Origin: an uncultured Saprospiraceae bacterium
GTDB lineage: Bacteria > Bacteroidota > Bacteroidia > Chitinophagales > Saprospiraceae
Direction of reading: 5' to 3'
NCBI GenBank assembly: GCA_937973565.1
Contig: CALJKQ010000118.1
Coordinates: 1-5,725 of the forward strand
Length of the DNA stretch: 5,725 nt
Shown here in pieces: positions 1 through 5,725 of the stretch. The position numbers were made by a program, and so were the translations under genes. The stretch's first letter is position 1. Every line of letters begins with the position of its first letter. The notes below the pieces were generated by a model. That model was given only the letters and a program-made list of their open reading frames with translations. It had not been told where the DNA came from and searched no databases.

Positions 1-1803
1 AATGTGGATTATTTATTCAATGGCAAAGGGTTCACAAAAGTAGACTTTCAGACCGGGGATACCACCTACATTCGCATTGCTGTGGATACTATTGCTTCTT
101 CTTCACAGGATTTTATCAATTTTCACTTTGAAAATAATAAAGTCCTATCTCTGCATTTCACCCATTATCTGCGTTCCACCAATCATTTTCTGATCGACAC
201 CAAATCATTACAAGCCACATCGGCTAACCCTACAATGGCTGCCGTGGGAATGGATAATTTTAGTCGATTGATCCGTTGTGGTTCCAGGCTCTACCTTTGG
301 TCAAAGGGACTGTATTATATACACAGAGATTCGCTTGAAAAACTGCCTTCACAGTCATCCGGCTTTAATACCAATAACATCCTTGGGATGGATCGGTATG
401 TCAGTTGCAGGATCAGAGACACCCTCATGGAAAGTTATACTCTCGAAAACAACCAATTGATCGTATGGCACCACGATGGCATGCATACTACCCGATTTGG
501 GCAAATACCTTATAACCCTAACATCCAGGAAGTATACGGACTGGGAAATCGTATATACGTTTACGAATCAACGAATAAAAAATTAATTACCATTTATGAT
601 CGAAACGGCACTAAAATAAATGCTGTTGAATCGGGCTACCTGAACCGCATTTATCAGGGAAGTCCCTCGAATTTCGAACATTATTATTACTTAAGCCAAA
701 TAAATGGTCGCTTATTTTATGTAAGAGACAGTTCTTTGGTTACCATGGATGAAGAGGGCATGACCAAAATAGTAGCCACTTCTCAAGACTTTAAGTCTTA
801 CTTTTTCACCTTTACGCACAATCACCGGCATTTTGGATATAAGGAATCAGATAAATTCAAATTATATGAATTAACAGCAGAGAATGTAAGTCTTCTGTAT
901 AAAAGCGACTACAACCTAAAATCCATACTTGACAGTGAAATTCATCAGAAGATAATTTTCAATTTTTACACTTCCAATAATCCTCTGGTAGTATGGGACG
1001 GTAATGTCTTTTATGAATTGCCGGTTCCATCGGCATTGTATCATGCGGCCATTGAGAACGATTATATGTTGTACCGTGGTACTCCGGAGAAATTGGGGTA
1101 TTTGCTTGACTTAAGGGATTTAACAATACACAAAATAACCCCCACTTTTGATAAAGAATATTTCGTCAATGTGTCGATTACCCCCAAAGATACTTTGGTT
1201 TACAGTTATACGGATTTGTACGAAAATTCAGAAATTAAAGTCTATCAACTCAAAGATCGGTTTACTCAATTGGAGTTGAAGAATTCGTTTAGCAACTTTT
1301 GGTCGCCTACCAGTTTTCGTGCAGAAGGTACAGGAAATACCAGACTGTTTTCCAGCAATCAAATCACGGGCATATTAAAAGAAGAAGGCGATATCAATAT
1401 ACTCAATGGTATCTATGCGAGCAAAACGAACGGCTTCAACCCGGGACTCACTGCCAATGATCATTTTGTTGCCCACAACCATTTGTATTTCACAGCACAG
1501 GACAGAAAATATGGCTTGCAATTGTACAGGATGTCGTTGGGCGAAACCAATTCCATTGTGGATGAGTGGAAAGAAAGCGGTCCGACTGTTTATCCCAATC
1601 CTGCCCGGCATCAAATATTTTGGGAAAGTACGGAAAGCCAAAACGGCCGTGCATCTTTTAGTATTACTCATCTTTCCGGTGCTTGCATGTTGCAGGGTTC
1701 TACGGATGGCAGCATCGATATTTCTGAGTTGCCTGTCGGCTGTTACTGTTTAATGTTAATAATTGATAACAAACCATTTCAGCAATTGATCGTAAAAATA
1801 TAA
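1..1803 (+). CDS. Secreted propeller-like repeat protein with T9SS C-terminal sorting domain (5' partial)
   Basis: The reading frame is open from the first base, and no signal peptide follows the first possible start (GTG at base 4). The true start is therefore almost certainly upstream and about 600 C-terminal residues are visible. Counting from the GTG, the body is beta-rich with recurring hairpin units: SRLYLWSKGLYYI near residue 94, NQLIVWHHDG near 150, NRIYVYES near 182, GRLFYVRDSS near 235, NPLVVWDGNVFYEL near 326 and HLYFTAQDRKYGLQLYRM near 493. The last resembles the ELWxxDGT-type repeats (YF.A.D...G.ELW) of Bacteroidota surface proteins, in degenerate form, so a beta-propeller fold is inferred. 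Residues 529-599 form a type A T9SS sorting domain: VYPNPA opens it, DISELPVGCY lies near the end, and a basic LIVKI tail closes it. The protein should thus cross the outer membrane and be released or anchored at the surface. No catalytic motif was recognised; binding or structure is more likely than catalysis. It is probably co-transcribed with the membrane protein 3 bases downstream. Confidence 0.85.
   Translation, partial: NVDYLFNGKGFTKVDFQTGDTTYIRIAVDTIASSSQDFINFHFENNKVLSLHFTHYLRSTNHFLIDTKSLQATSANPTMAAVGMDNFSRLIRCGSRLYLWSKGLYYIHRDSLEKLPSQSSGFNTNNILGMDRYVSCRIRDTLMESYTLENNQLIVWHHDGMHTTRFGQIPYNPNIQEVYGLGNRIYVYESTNKKLITIYDRNGTKINAVESGYLNRIYQGSPSNFEHYYYLSQINGRLFYVRDSSLVTMDEEGMTKIVATSQDFKSYFFTFTHNHRHFGYKESDKFKLYELTAENVSLLYKSDYNLKSILDSEIHQKIIFNFYTSNNPLVVWDGNVFYELPVPSALYHAAIENDYMLYRGTPEKLGYLLDLRDLTIHKITPTFDKEYFVNVSITPKDTLVYSYTDLYENSEIKVYQLKDRFTQLELKNSFSNFWSPTSFRAEGTGNTRLFSSNQITGILKEEGDINILNGIYASKTNGFNPGLTANDHFVAHNHLYFTAQDRKYGLQLYRMSLGETNSIVDEWKESGPTVYPNPARHQIFWESTESQNGRASFSITHLSGACMLQGSTDGSIDISELPVGCYCLMLIIDNKPFQQLIVKI
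1588..1800 (+). other. T9SS type A C-terminal sorting domain
   Basis: This segment encodes about 71 residues at the end of the first gene. It begins VYPNPARHQIFW, continues with alternating beta strands (ASFSITHLSGACMLQG), then DISELPVGCYCLML, and ends QQLIVKI. The order PNP, then (I)D(I)S.LP.G.Y, then a short hydrophobic stretch with a lysine near the end is the standard pattern of the Por secretion sorting domain. In known systems it directs cargo through the type IX translocon and is normally removed on export. It implies that a complete T9SS is encoded elsewhere in this genome. Confidence 0.9.
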
Positions 1804-1806
1804 GAA

Positions 1807-2844
1807 ATGAATACCCACCCTCTTTCAGATCTTCGAAATGTGATAAAGTCATTTGCAGATGCACTGCCCTTGCTTTGGAAAAACCAGCTTTGGAAAGGGT
1901 ACTTTTCGCATGGTCCGGTGAGTTATCTTTCCATCCTGTTGGTATTGGTTATTTCCTATAAAACCTATTCTTTTTTTAACCCCGAGCCCATGGATAAATT
2001 AAAATCGGAGGTAAAGAAAACCGCACTGAACACGATGAAAGACGTTGCAAAAAGTGAATTGGTAGATTCCATAATCGACAGCATTGAAATGACCTTAGCG
2101 CGAGAAGGACTCACCAACAAAAAAGTAACGCTGCAAAAAGATTCTTTGGCCAAAGGCATTGTACAAATAGAAGTACAAGACACCCAGGCTATGGCAACGC
2201 ACGAAGAATATAAAGATACATCTGAGATGGCAGAAGCGCATGATGAGCCTGACAGCCTCACAGGCACAGAAGAGCCATCCAAGGATGGTGATGGCACTGA
2301 TAAGAAGTATAGGAGTTCCGGACATATAGACGAGAAAAGTGTATTTTCCGGGGGCTCCAAGTATTTGTCAATTATATTACTCAACATGCTGATTGCCCAT
2401 TTTTGCGGCCGGGTTATTGGGATGATGGGTGGTTTTGAAAAAAGGATAGGTCTGAAATCTTACTTCAAATCTCAGATCAGGGTGCTGCAGGTGGGTATTT
2501 TAAACTGGGCTTTGGAGATTGCCCTGGGTGTACTCATATCCATTGTATGCGGTATGTTTTTCAATGATGGTTTTGAAAAAGCAGGTAAACTTTTGTTGCA
2601 AATGTTTTTTCTGGGTTACCTGTTTTTTGACAGCTACAACGATTACTTTGACCTCAAGATCAAGGAAAGCAGGTTGAGCATCATAAACCATGTGCTGCCG
2701 GCAACCCTCGCCGGTGCAATTGCCTTTTTGCTTATGAGCATACCTTATGTCGGATCCATTGTGGGACCCATAGTGTGCTCTGTGGCCGTAACCATTTTTT
2801 TAGCCAGAGAGAAAGGACTCTATCTGAAAAGTGCTACTGTTTGA
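1807..2844 (+). CDS. EI24/CysZ-like multi-pass membrane protein with an acidic linker
   Basis: The 345-residue inner-membrane protein starts at an ATG three bases after the previous stop. This start keeps an amphipathic N-terminus (SFADALPLLWKNQLWKGYF) and the first membrane helix (about residues 38-57); the next Met, at residue 62, would lose both. There is no signal peptide and no good Shine-Dalgarno. Residues 60-180 are hydrophilic: a lysine-rich part, a DSIIDSIEM stretch, then a low-complexity acidic part rich in E, D, S and T (about 132-168). Further hydrophobic segments lie at about 185-206, 229-252, 262-275 and 296-332; the last is long enough for a re-entrant or double helix. FFDSYNDYFDLK, then a short basic loop, then IPYVGSIVGPIV near the end matches the EI24 layout, in which a D-containing helix is followed by a proline/glycine-rich hydrophobic segment. 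CysZ, a sulfate transporter, belongs to that family, but Bacteroidota members are mostly uncharacterised, so sulfate transport is not claimed. The coding call is strong and the family call moderate. Confidence 0.7.
   Translation: MNTHPLSDLRNVIKSFADALPLLWKNQLWKGYFSHGPVSYLSILLVLVISYKTYSFFNPEPMDKLKSEVKKTALNTMKDVAKSELVDSIIDSIEMTLAREGLTNKKVTLQKDSLAKGIVQIEVQDTQAMATHEEYKDTSEMAEAHDEPDSLTGTEEPSKDGDGTDKKYRSSGHIDEKSVFSGGSKYLSIILLNMLIAHFCGRVIGMMGGFEKRIGLKSYFKSQIRVLQVGILNWALEIALGVLISIVCGMFFNDGFEKAGKLLLQMFFLGYLFFDSYNDYFDLKIKESRLSIINHVLPATLAGAIAFLLMSIPYVGSIVGPIVCSVAVTIFLAREKGLYLKSATV
2834..2844. other. Tail-to-tail overlap of convergent genes
   Basis: The TGA of the + strand membrane gene (2842-2844) lies inside the last codons of the - strand GH30 gene, whose TAG is read from 2836-2834. 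The two coding regions share 11 bases. No intergenic space remains for a terminator between the units, so each transcript must end inside the opposing gene or run on as antisense RNA. I saw no strong GC-rich hairpin followed by a T-run on either side of the junction. Confidence 0.95.
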
Positions 2845-4270
2845 AAAGGGTTGTGATAATAGAATGAGATTCAATGTTGAATTGATAGGTCTGTCCTTTA
2901 TACATAAACCCTGTTTTAAAACTCTCTTCTGTGGGATTCATCACTACAACGACAACGGAACCATCTTTATTAACAAAGCCGGTGCCCAGTAATTGTGCCC
3001 TATTGGTGGAAACTGAAATTCGTTTTGCCCCGGGTCTGATGAATTTTGAAAAATGTCCAATGTAGTAATACGAGTTCATCAGATGAAGAGAGTTTTCCTG
3101 TGTTTTGGCGTGGATAGGTGCAAAACAAAAGTTTTTAACGTGGTTTGGGCCCCCGATTTCATCGAGCAAAATATTCCAGTCGGTCCAGGCTACGGAGCCC
3201 TGATTGAAATCGTTGATCATGTTTTCACCATAATTTTCTCCCCATTGCCATTGATCAAAGGTGGCCCAGTCAAAAGGATAATTGCATGCTTCTGTGAGCA
3301 AGAGCTGGGTATTGGGAAATTTTTCCTTAACCCTTTGCAGGTTTTGGTATTGCCTGCCTCCGTTCCAGATTTCATACCAATGGAAGCCAATGCCCCATAC
3401 ATATTTAGCAGTTTCGGGATTTCCCAGGATGGGCACTGCGCGATGAAATATCAAATCCCTGTTATGATCCCATGCGATGAGTTTTTTATCCTTCAAACCA
3501 TTGGCGTGGAGCGTTGGGCCCAGGTGGTAGCGAATAAAATCTGCCTCTTCCTGGGCAGTATAAATACACGACTCCCATGTTTGTTTGGCCATGGGTTCAT
3601 TTTGCACGGTAAGACCCCAGACAGGGATGCCTTTACTTTCATACGCTTTTATAAATTTTACAAAATAATTGGCCCAGGAAGCACGGTACTTTGGAAGCAA
3701 GCTTCCCCCTTGCAGCATGTTGTTGTTGTCTTTCATCCAGGCCGGTGGGCTCCAGGGTGATACAAATAACTTAAACCCGGTACCCGAAGCAGCAAGTGCT
3801 TCTTTGATCATGGGTATTTTGTATTTTAAATCATGCGCAATGTCGAATGTGTTGAGGCTGGAGTCGCCTTCCGCTACATAGGTATAATTGTCGGAAGAAA
3901 AATCGCAACTATTGATATTGGTTCTGCCCAGGGTGTATCCTATGCCTTTTTCTGCATCGAAATACAGGGATAAAAACTCTTTGCGCTTGTCTTCTGATAA
4001 TTTGTAAAATGTTTCAGCACTGGCATCCGTAAAAGCTCCGCCAATGCCGATAAACTCCTGAAAAGTAGAAGATTCATCGATAAAAACCGATGGTTCCGTT
4101 TCAAAGGGTTGTCTGGCTTTAGACACTTCCAAGGCTGTAACTTCTGCCAGTTTTTGACCTGTATTTTTGGCCGTTACAAATGCGCGGATTTGCGTGGTTT
4201 TACTTTGTTGAGCAGTTGCCAACACCTGGCATCCCAGGAATAAAATAAAAAGGCAAAATTTAGAAGACAT
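2834..4270 (-). CDS. GH30 glycoside hydrolase, glucocerebrosidase-like (probably subfamily 1)
   Basis: This is an intact 478-residue retaining beta-glycosidase of clan GH-A. It has a signal peptide (residues 1-20, cut expected after ATA before QQ). A small N-terminal beta region is followed by FQEFIGIGGAFTDAS (70-84), the entry to the catalytic barrel. Active-site motifs are GRTNINSCDFS (115-125), SPWSPPAWMK (171-180), TVQNEP with acid/base E225, FHWY (296-299), LLLTEA with nucleophile E327, and VAWTDWN (360-366). A C-terminal beta-sandwich includes GHFSKFIRPGAKRI and DGSVVVVVMNP. The order and spacing closely follow human glucocerebrosidase GBA1: R116, D123, W173, N224, E225 and E327 match GBA1 R120, D127, W179, N234, E235 and E340. 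Bacterial relatives include enzymes that remove beta-1,6-linked glucose from branched beta-glucans, so glucan debranching is more likely here than glucosylceramide hydrolysis. It is the second gene of a two-gene unit, 18 bases after the GH30 lipoprotein gene, with no visible promoter of its own. Exact substrate and subfamily are inferred. Confidence 0.9.
   Translation of the reverse strand: MSSKFCLFILFLGCQVLATAQQSKTTQIRAFVTAKNTGQKLAEVTALEVSKARQPFETEPSVFIDESSTFQEFIGIGGAFTDASAETFYKLSEDKRKEFLSLYFDAEKGIGYTLGRTNINSCDFSSDNYTYVAEGDSSLNTFDIAHDLKYKIPMIKEALAASGTGFKLFVSPWSPPAWMKDNNNMLQGGSLLPKYRASWANYFVKFIKAYESKGIPVWGLTVQNEPMAKQTWESCIYTAQEEADFIRYHLGPTLHANGLKDKKLIAWDHNRDLIFHRAVPILGNPETAKYVWGIGFHWYEIWNGGRQYQNLQRVKEKFPNTQLLLTEACNYPFDWATFDQWQWGENYGENMINDFNQGSVAWTDWNILLDEIGGPNHVKNFCFAPIHAKTQENSLHLMNSYYYIGHFSKFIRPGAKRISVSTNRAQLLGTGFVNKDGSVVVVVMNPTEESFKTGFMYKGQTYQFNIESHSIITTLFKQ
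4211..4270 (-). other. Signal peptide of the downstream GH30 enzyme
   Basis: Residues 1-20 have one lysine at position 4, a hydrophobic core (CLFILFLGCQVL) and an ATA motif before QQ, which fits signal peptidase I cleavage after residue 20. A cysteine at position 14 (FLGC) could be read as a lipobox, but the hydrophobic core before it would be only about nine residues and Phe at -3 is poor. Release into the periplasm is preferred over lipidation. Confidence 0.75.
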
Positions 4271-4288
4271 GGTTGTATAATGTTAAAA
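4271..4288 (-). other. 18-base spacer between the two GH30 genes
   Basis: The spacer between the TGA of the upstream GH30 gene (4291-4289) and the ATG of the downstream one (4270-4268) is AT-rich. It has no Shine-Dalgarno sequence, no room for a promoter and no hairpin. The two genes are therefore expected to share one transcript. Translation of the second gene probably depends on the unstructured AT-rich leader typical of Bacteroidota, or on coupling. Confidence 0.8.
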
Positions 4289-5710
4289 TCACCAAACAAA
4301 TGTATTGACGGTTCCCGGTTTCATCTCCAACACAGCAGCTACCCGACCATCGGTTATATGTATTTTTTTTGTGGCAGCGCTTTCATTCATAAGTATGATT
4401 ACTTTACTTCCATCGGGGTTTTTAAAAGCTACATTGGGTGTGGATTCAAACCAGGGTGAGGACATTCTCACTGCCCCCGCTTTGATGAACCTGGATGCAT
4501 GGGCTATGATGTAATAGGATACGTTTCTGGAATAGGTGTTGCCATTGATAGTTACAGCCCCTAAGCACAATGAGCACCCACCATCCAGATGGGGATCAAA
4601 TGAAGGATCGGCTGCCAGGTTCCACTCCAGTACATTTTTACTCCAGTTGCGCGTAGTACCCATGACTACATGCCTCATATGCCATTTCAAATCATCGCCA
4701 AACTGTGCATTACCACCGGTCCATTGTTCTGTAAAATAGAGGTTCTTGTCCGGATGCGCATCGTGCACCAGGCTGAGAGCGCCTTCGTCGCCCCCGTACA
4801 AATGAAAAGCGGTTCCGTCAATGTACTGAGCTGCCCCCGCATCTGATAAAACTGCCAGCGGATATTGGTAATTGTCGCAATTGTGATCCCAGATCACAAT
4901 TTTGGTATCGATTCCTGCTCCCTTAAATGCAGGTCCGAGGTGATTCTTAATAAAATCGGCCTGCTGGGTAAAGGACATGATCATGCTGGGATTGTTGCCC
5001 CCATGCTGGGGTTCATTCTGAATGGTCACGGCATCGATGCGTATGCCCAGCTTTTTCATGGCATTTATGTACTTAACAAAATAATCGGCATATACACCCT
5101 GGTGTTCTGTCTTTAAGTTGCCACCCACACTTTGTCCGTTGGTTTTCATCCACAGGGGCGCTGTCCAGGGTGAGGCCATGATTTTAATTTGAGGCTGTAT
5201 TGACAGGATTCTTTTTAACAAAGGAATGAGGTCTAAGGTATCTCTCGACAAGTTGAATTGAGCGAGTGTGGGATCCGTTTGTCCGGCGGGCATTTCATCA
5301 TAGGTAAAAAATGTTTCGCTCAGGTCTGAAGCGCCAAGACTTATTCGAAGGTAGTTGACACAGTTTTCTCCTGCATCGCAGCCAAACAATTCTTTGATCA
5401 ATTTATCTCTGGAAGTTGCTTCCATTTTTTCAATCAGATAAGCACTGCCTCCTGTGAGTGTATAGCCGAAGCCGTCTATGGTCTGGAAGGTAGTTTGAGT
5501 ATCCACCTTGATAGCCGGTAATGAAATATCTCCATCTCCCATTTGGATGGTAGATGATGAAAGCAAGAGGGTTTTATCAAAGCTGGTGGTAAAATAATTG
5601 GCCTTTGGAATAGGGTTGGGATCTACGTCCTGCCTGGTTGAACAAGACCAAATGGCACTTGCAACCAAAAGCAGCATATATCCCATCACCCTGGTGTTGT
5701 GTAGTCTCAT
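4289..5710 (-). CDS. GH30 lipoprotein, endo-beta-1,6-glucanase type (subfamily 3-like)
   Basis: This is an intact 473-residue lipoprotein of the GH30 family (retaining, clan GH-A). The signal is basic at its start (MRLHNTR), hydrophobic, and ends IWSC, giving lipidation at C23. A Ser/Pro/Asp-rich spacer follows to about residue 38, then the catalytic domain: TFQTIDGFGYTLTGGSA (74-90), YLRISLGASDLS (120-131), SPWTAPLWMK (180-189), TIQNEP with acid/base E233, AFHLYGG (301-307), YFTEQWTG with nucleophile E328, and LEWNLA (361-366). The segment HLDGGCSLCLGAVTI (374-388), with cysteines 379 and 382, resembles the GGC..C.G motif near the active site of subfamily 3 enzymes, which cut beta-1,6-glucan (pustulan). 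The C-terminal beta-sandwich ends FVW. The first ATG (5710) is preferred because it supplies the positive n-region; Met9 would give a shorter, uncharged signal. It is the first visible gene of the - strand unit. Its promoter and any SusC/SusD partners lie beyond the window. The family is certain and the substrate inferred. Confidence 0.92.
   Translation of the reverse strand: MRLHNTRVMGYMLLLVASAIWSCSTRQDVDPNPIPKANYFTTSFDKTLLLSSSTIQMGDGDISLPAIKVDTQTTFQTIDGFGYTLTGGSAYLIEKMEATSRDKLIKELFGCDAGENCVNYLRISLGASDLSETFFTYDEMPAGQTDPTLAQFNLSRDTLDLIPLLKRILSIQPQIKIMASPWTAPLWMKTNGQSVGGNLKTEHQGVYADYFVKYINAMKKLGIRIDAVTIQNEPQHGGNNPSMIMSFTQQADFIKNHLGPAFKGAGIDTKIVIWDHNCDNYQYPLAVLSDAGAAQYIDGTAFHLYGGDEGALSLVHDAHPDKNLYFTEQWTGGNAQFGDDLKWHMRHVVMGTTRNWSKNVLEWNLAADPSFDPHLDGGCSLCLGAVTINGNTYSRNVSYYIIAHASRFIKAGAVRMSSPWFESTPNVAFKNPDGSKVIILMNESAATKKIHITDGRVAAVLEMKPGTVNTFVW
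4879..4901. repeat. Perfect 10-bp inverted repeat within the GH30 lipoprotein gene
   Basis: The arms AATTGTGATC (4879-4888) and GATCACAATT (4892-4901) are exact reverse complements around a 3-base centre. The site contains TGTGA and TCACA half-sites like those of CRP/FNR-family operators, but 7 bases apart rather than the usual 6. It lies deep inside coding sequence and encodes IVIWDHN, a stretch conserved as IAWDHN in the neighbouring paralogue. Protein constraint may therefore explain it fully. The structure is certain; any function is doubtful. Confidence 0.6.
5645..5710 (-). other. Lipoprotein signal peptide (type II) of the GH30 enzyme
   Basis: Residues 1-22 carry arginines at positions 2 and 7, a hydrophobic core (MGYMLLLVASAI) and WS immediately before Cys23, the lipidated residue. 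Trp at -2 is uncommon in a lipobox but Ile at -3 and Ser at -1 fit. After the cysteine the sequence reads STRQDVD, with acidic residues at +5 and +7. This only weakly recalls the acidic surface-export signals of Bacteroidota lipoproteins, so outer-surface display is possible but not shown. Confidence 0.8.
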
Positions 5711-5725
5711 ACAGGTCTTAAAGTT

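Noticed and set aside
4..6. GTG at base 4 as a true start codon for the first gene
   Set aside because: The frame is open through base 1 and no signal peptide follows the GTG, although a T9SS cargo needs one. The gene is almost certainly cut by the window edge.
1406..1753. A 115-codon open frame on the + strand, overlapping the sorting-domain region
   Set aside because: It is out of frame with the strongly supported T9SS sorting domain, and its translation has no coherent features.
1965..2387. A 140-codon open frame on the - strand, Ser/Ala/Val-rich and partly hydrophobic
   Set aside because: It is antisense to the acidic linker of the membrane protein, whose codon pattern produces the Ser- and Val-rich translation. 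It has no family resemblance.
2582..2628. Inverted repeat CAGGTAA / TTACCTG followed by six T residues, resembling a terminator
   Set aside because: The stem is only 7 bp with a 27-base loop, and it sits mid-gene in a Phe/Leu-rich membrane helix where T-runs come from TTT and TTG codons.
2869..2882. Small inverted repeat ATTCAA-TG-TTGAAT just after the + strand stop codon, a possible terminator for the membrane gene
   Set aside because: The stem is short, AT-only except for one pair, with a two-base loop and no T-run after it. It also lies in GH30 coding sequence.
3053..3760. A 235-codon open frame on the + strand, opposite the second GH30 gene
   Set aside because: It lies wholly antisense to an intact, motif-complete GH30 gene. 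Its translation shows no recognisable domain and no start context, so it is a shadow frame.
5711..5725. Promoter or ribosome-binding site for the GH30 unit
   Set aside because: Only 15 bases lie upstream of the start and they contain no Shine-Dalgarno and no Bacteroidota -7 (TAnnTTTG) element. Any promoter is outside the window.

Overview
The window looks like chromosomal DNA of a Bacteroidota bacterium. The main evidence is a C-terminal type IX secretion (T9SS) sorting domain on the first gene. Supporting evidence is weak or absent Shine-Dalgarno sequences before every start, an export-type lipoprotein signal, and a tandem pair of GH30 glycoside hydrolases of the kind found in Bacteroidota glycan-use loci. 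I cannot name a genus. The T9SS domain points away from gut Bacteroides and towards environmental groups (Chitinophagia, Sphingobacteriia, Saprospiria, Cytophagia or Flavobacteriia).

Layout: two converging gene pairs fill the window almost completely. On the + strand, bases 1-1803 hold the 3' part of a gene for a large secreted protein with propeller-like repeats and a T9SS sorting domain; its 5' end lies outside the window. Three bases later (1807-2844) comes an intact membrane protein whose C-terminal half resembles the EI24/CysZ family, with a long acidic hydrophilic stretch after its first membrane helix. On the - strand, read right to left, a GH30 lipoprotein (5710-4289) is followed after 18 bases by a second GH30 enzyme with a cleavable-type signal peptide (4270-2834). 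The two units meet tail to tail and their 3' ends overlap by 11 bases.

Function: the two GH30 proteins keep the catalytic glutamates of clan GH-A, but their active-site surroundings differ. The lipoprotein looks like GH30 subfamily 3 (endo-beta-1,6-glucanase type). The downstream enzyme resembles the glucocerebrosidase-like subfamily 1. The likeliest reading is a two-step attack on a beta-1,6-linked or beta-1,6-branched glucan, one enzyme membrane-anchored and the other released into the periplasm or beyond. No SusC/SusD, regulator or sugar transporter is visible; the upstream end of this operon lies beyond base 5725. The + strand pair has no evident functional link to the hydrolases.

There are no RNA genes, insertion sequences, CRISPR arrays, frameshifts or gene-free stretches over 300 bases. 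I found no convincing evidence of a wholly new system; the points worth a second look are modest.
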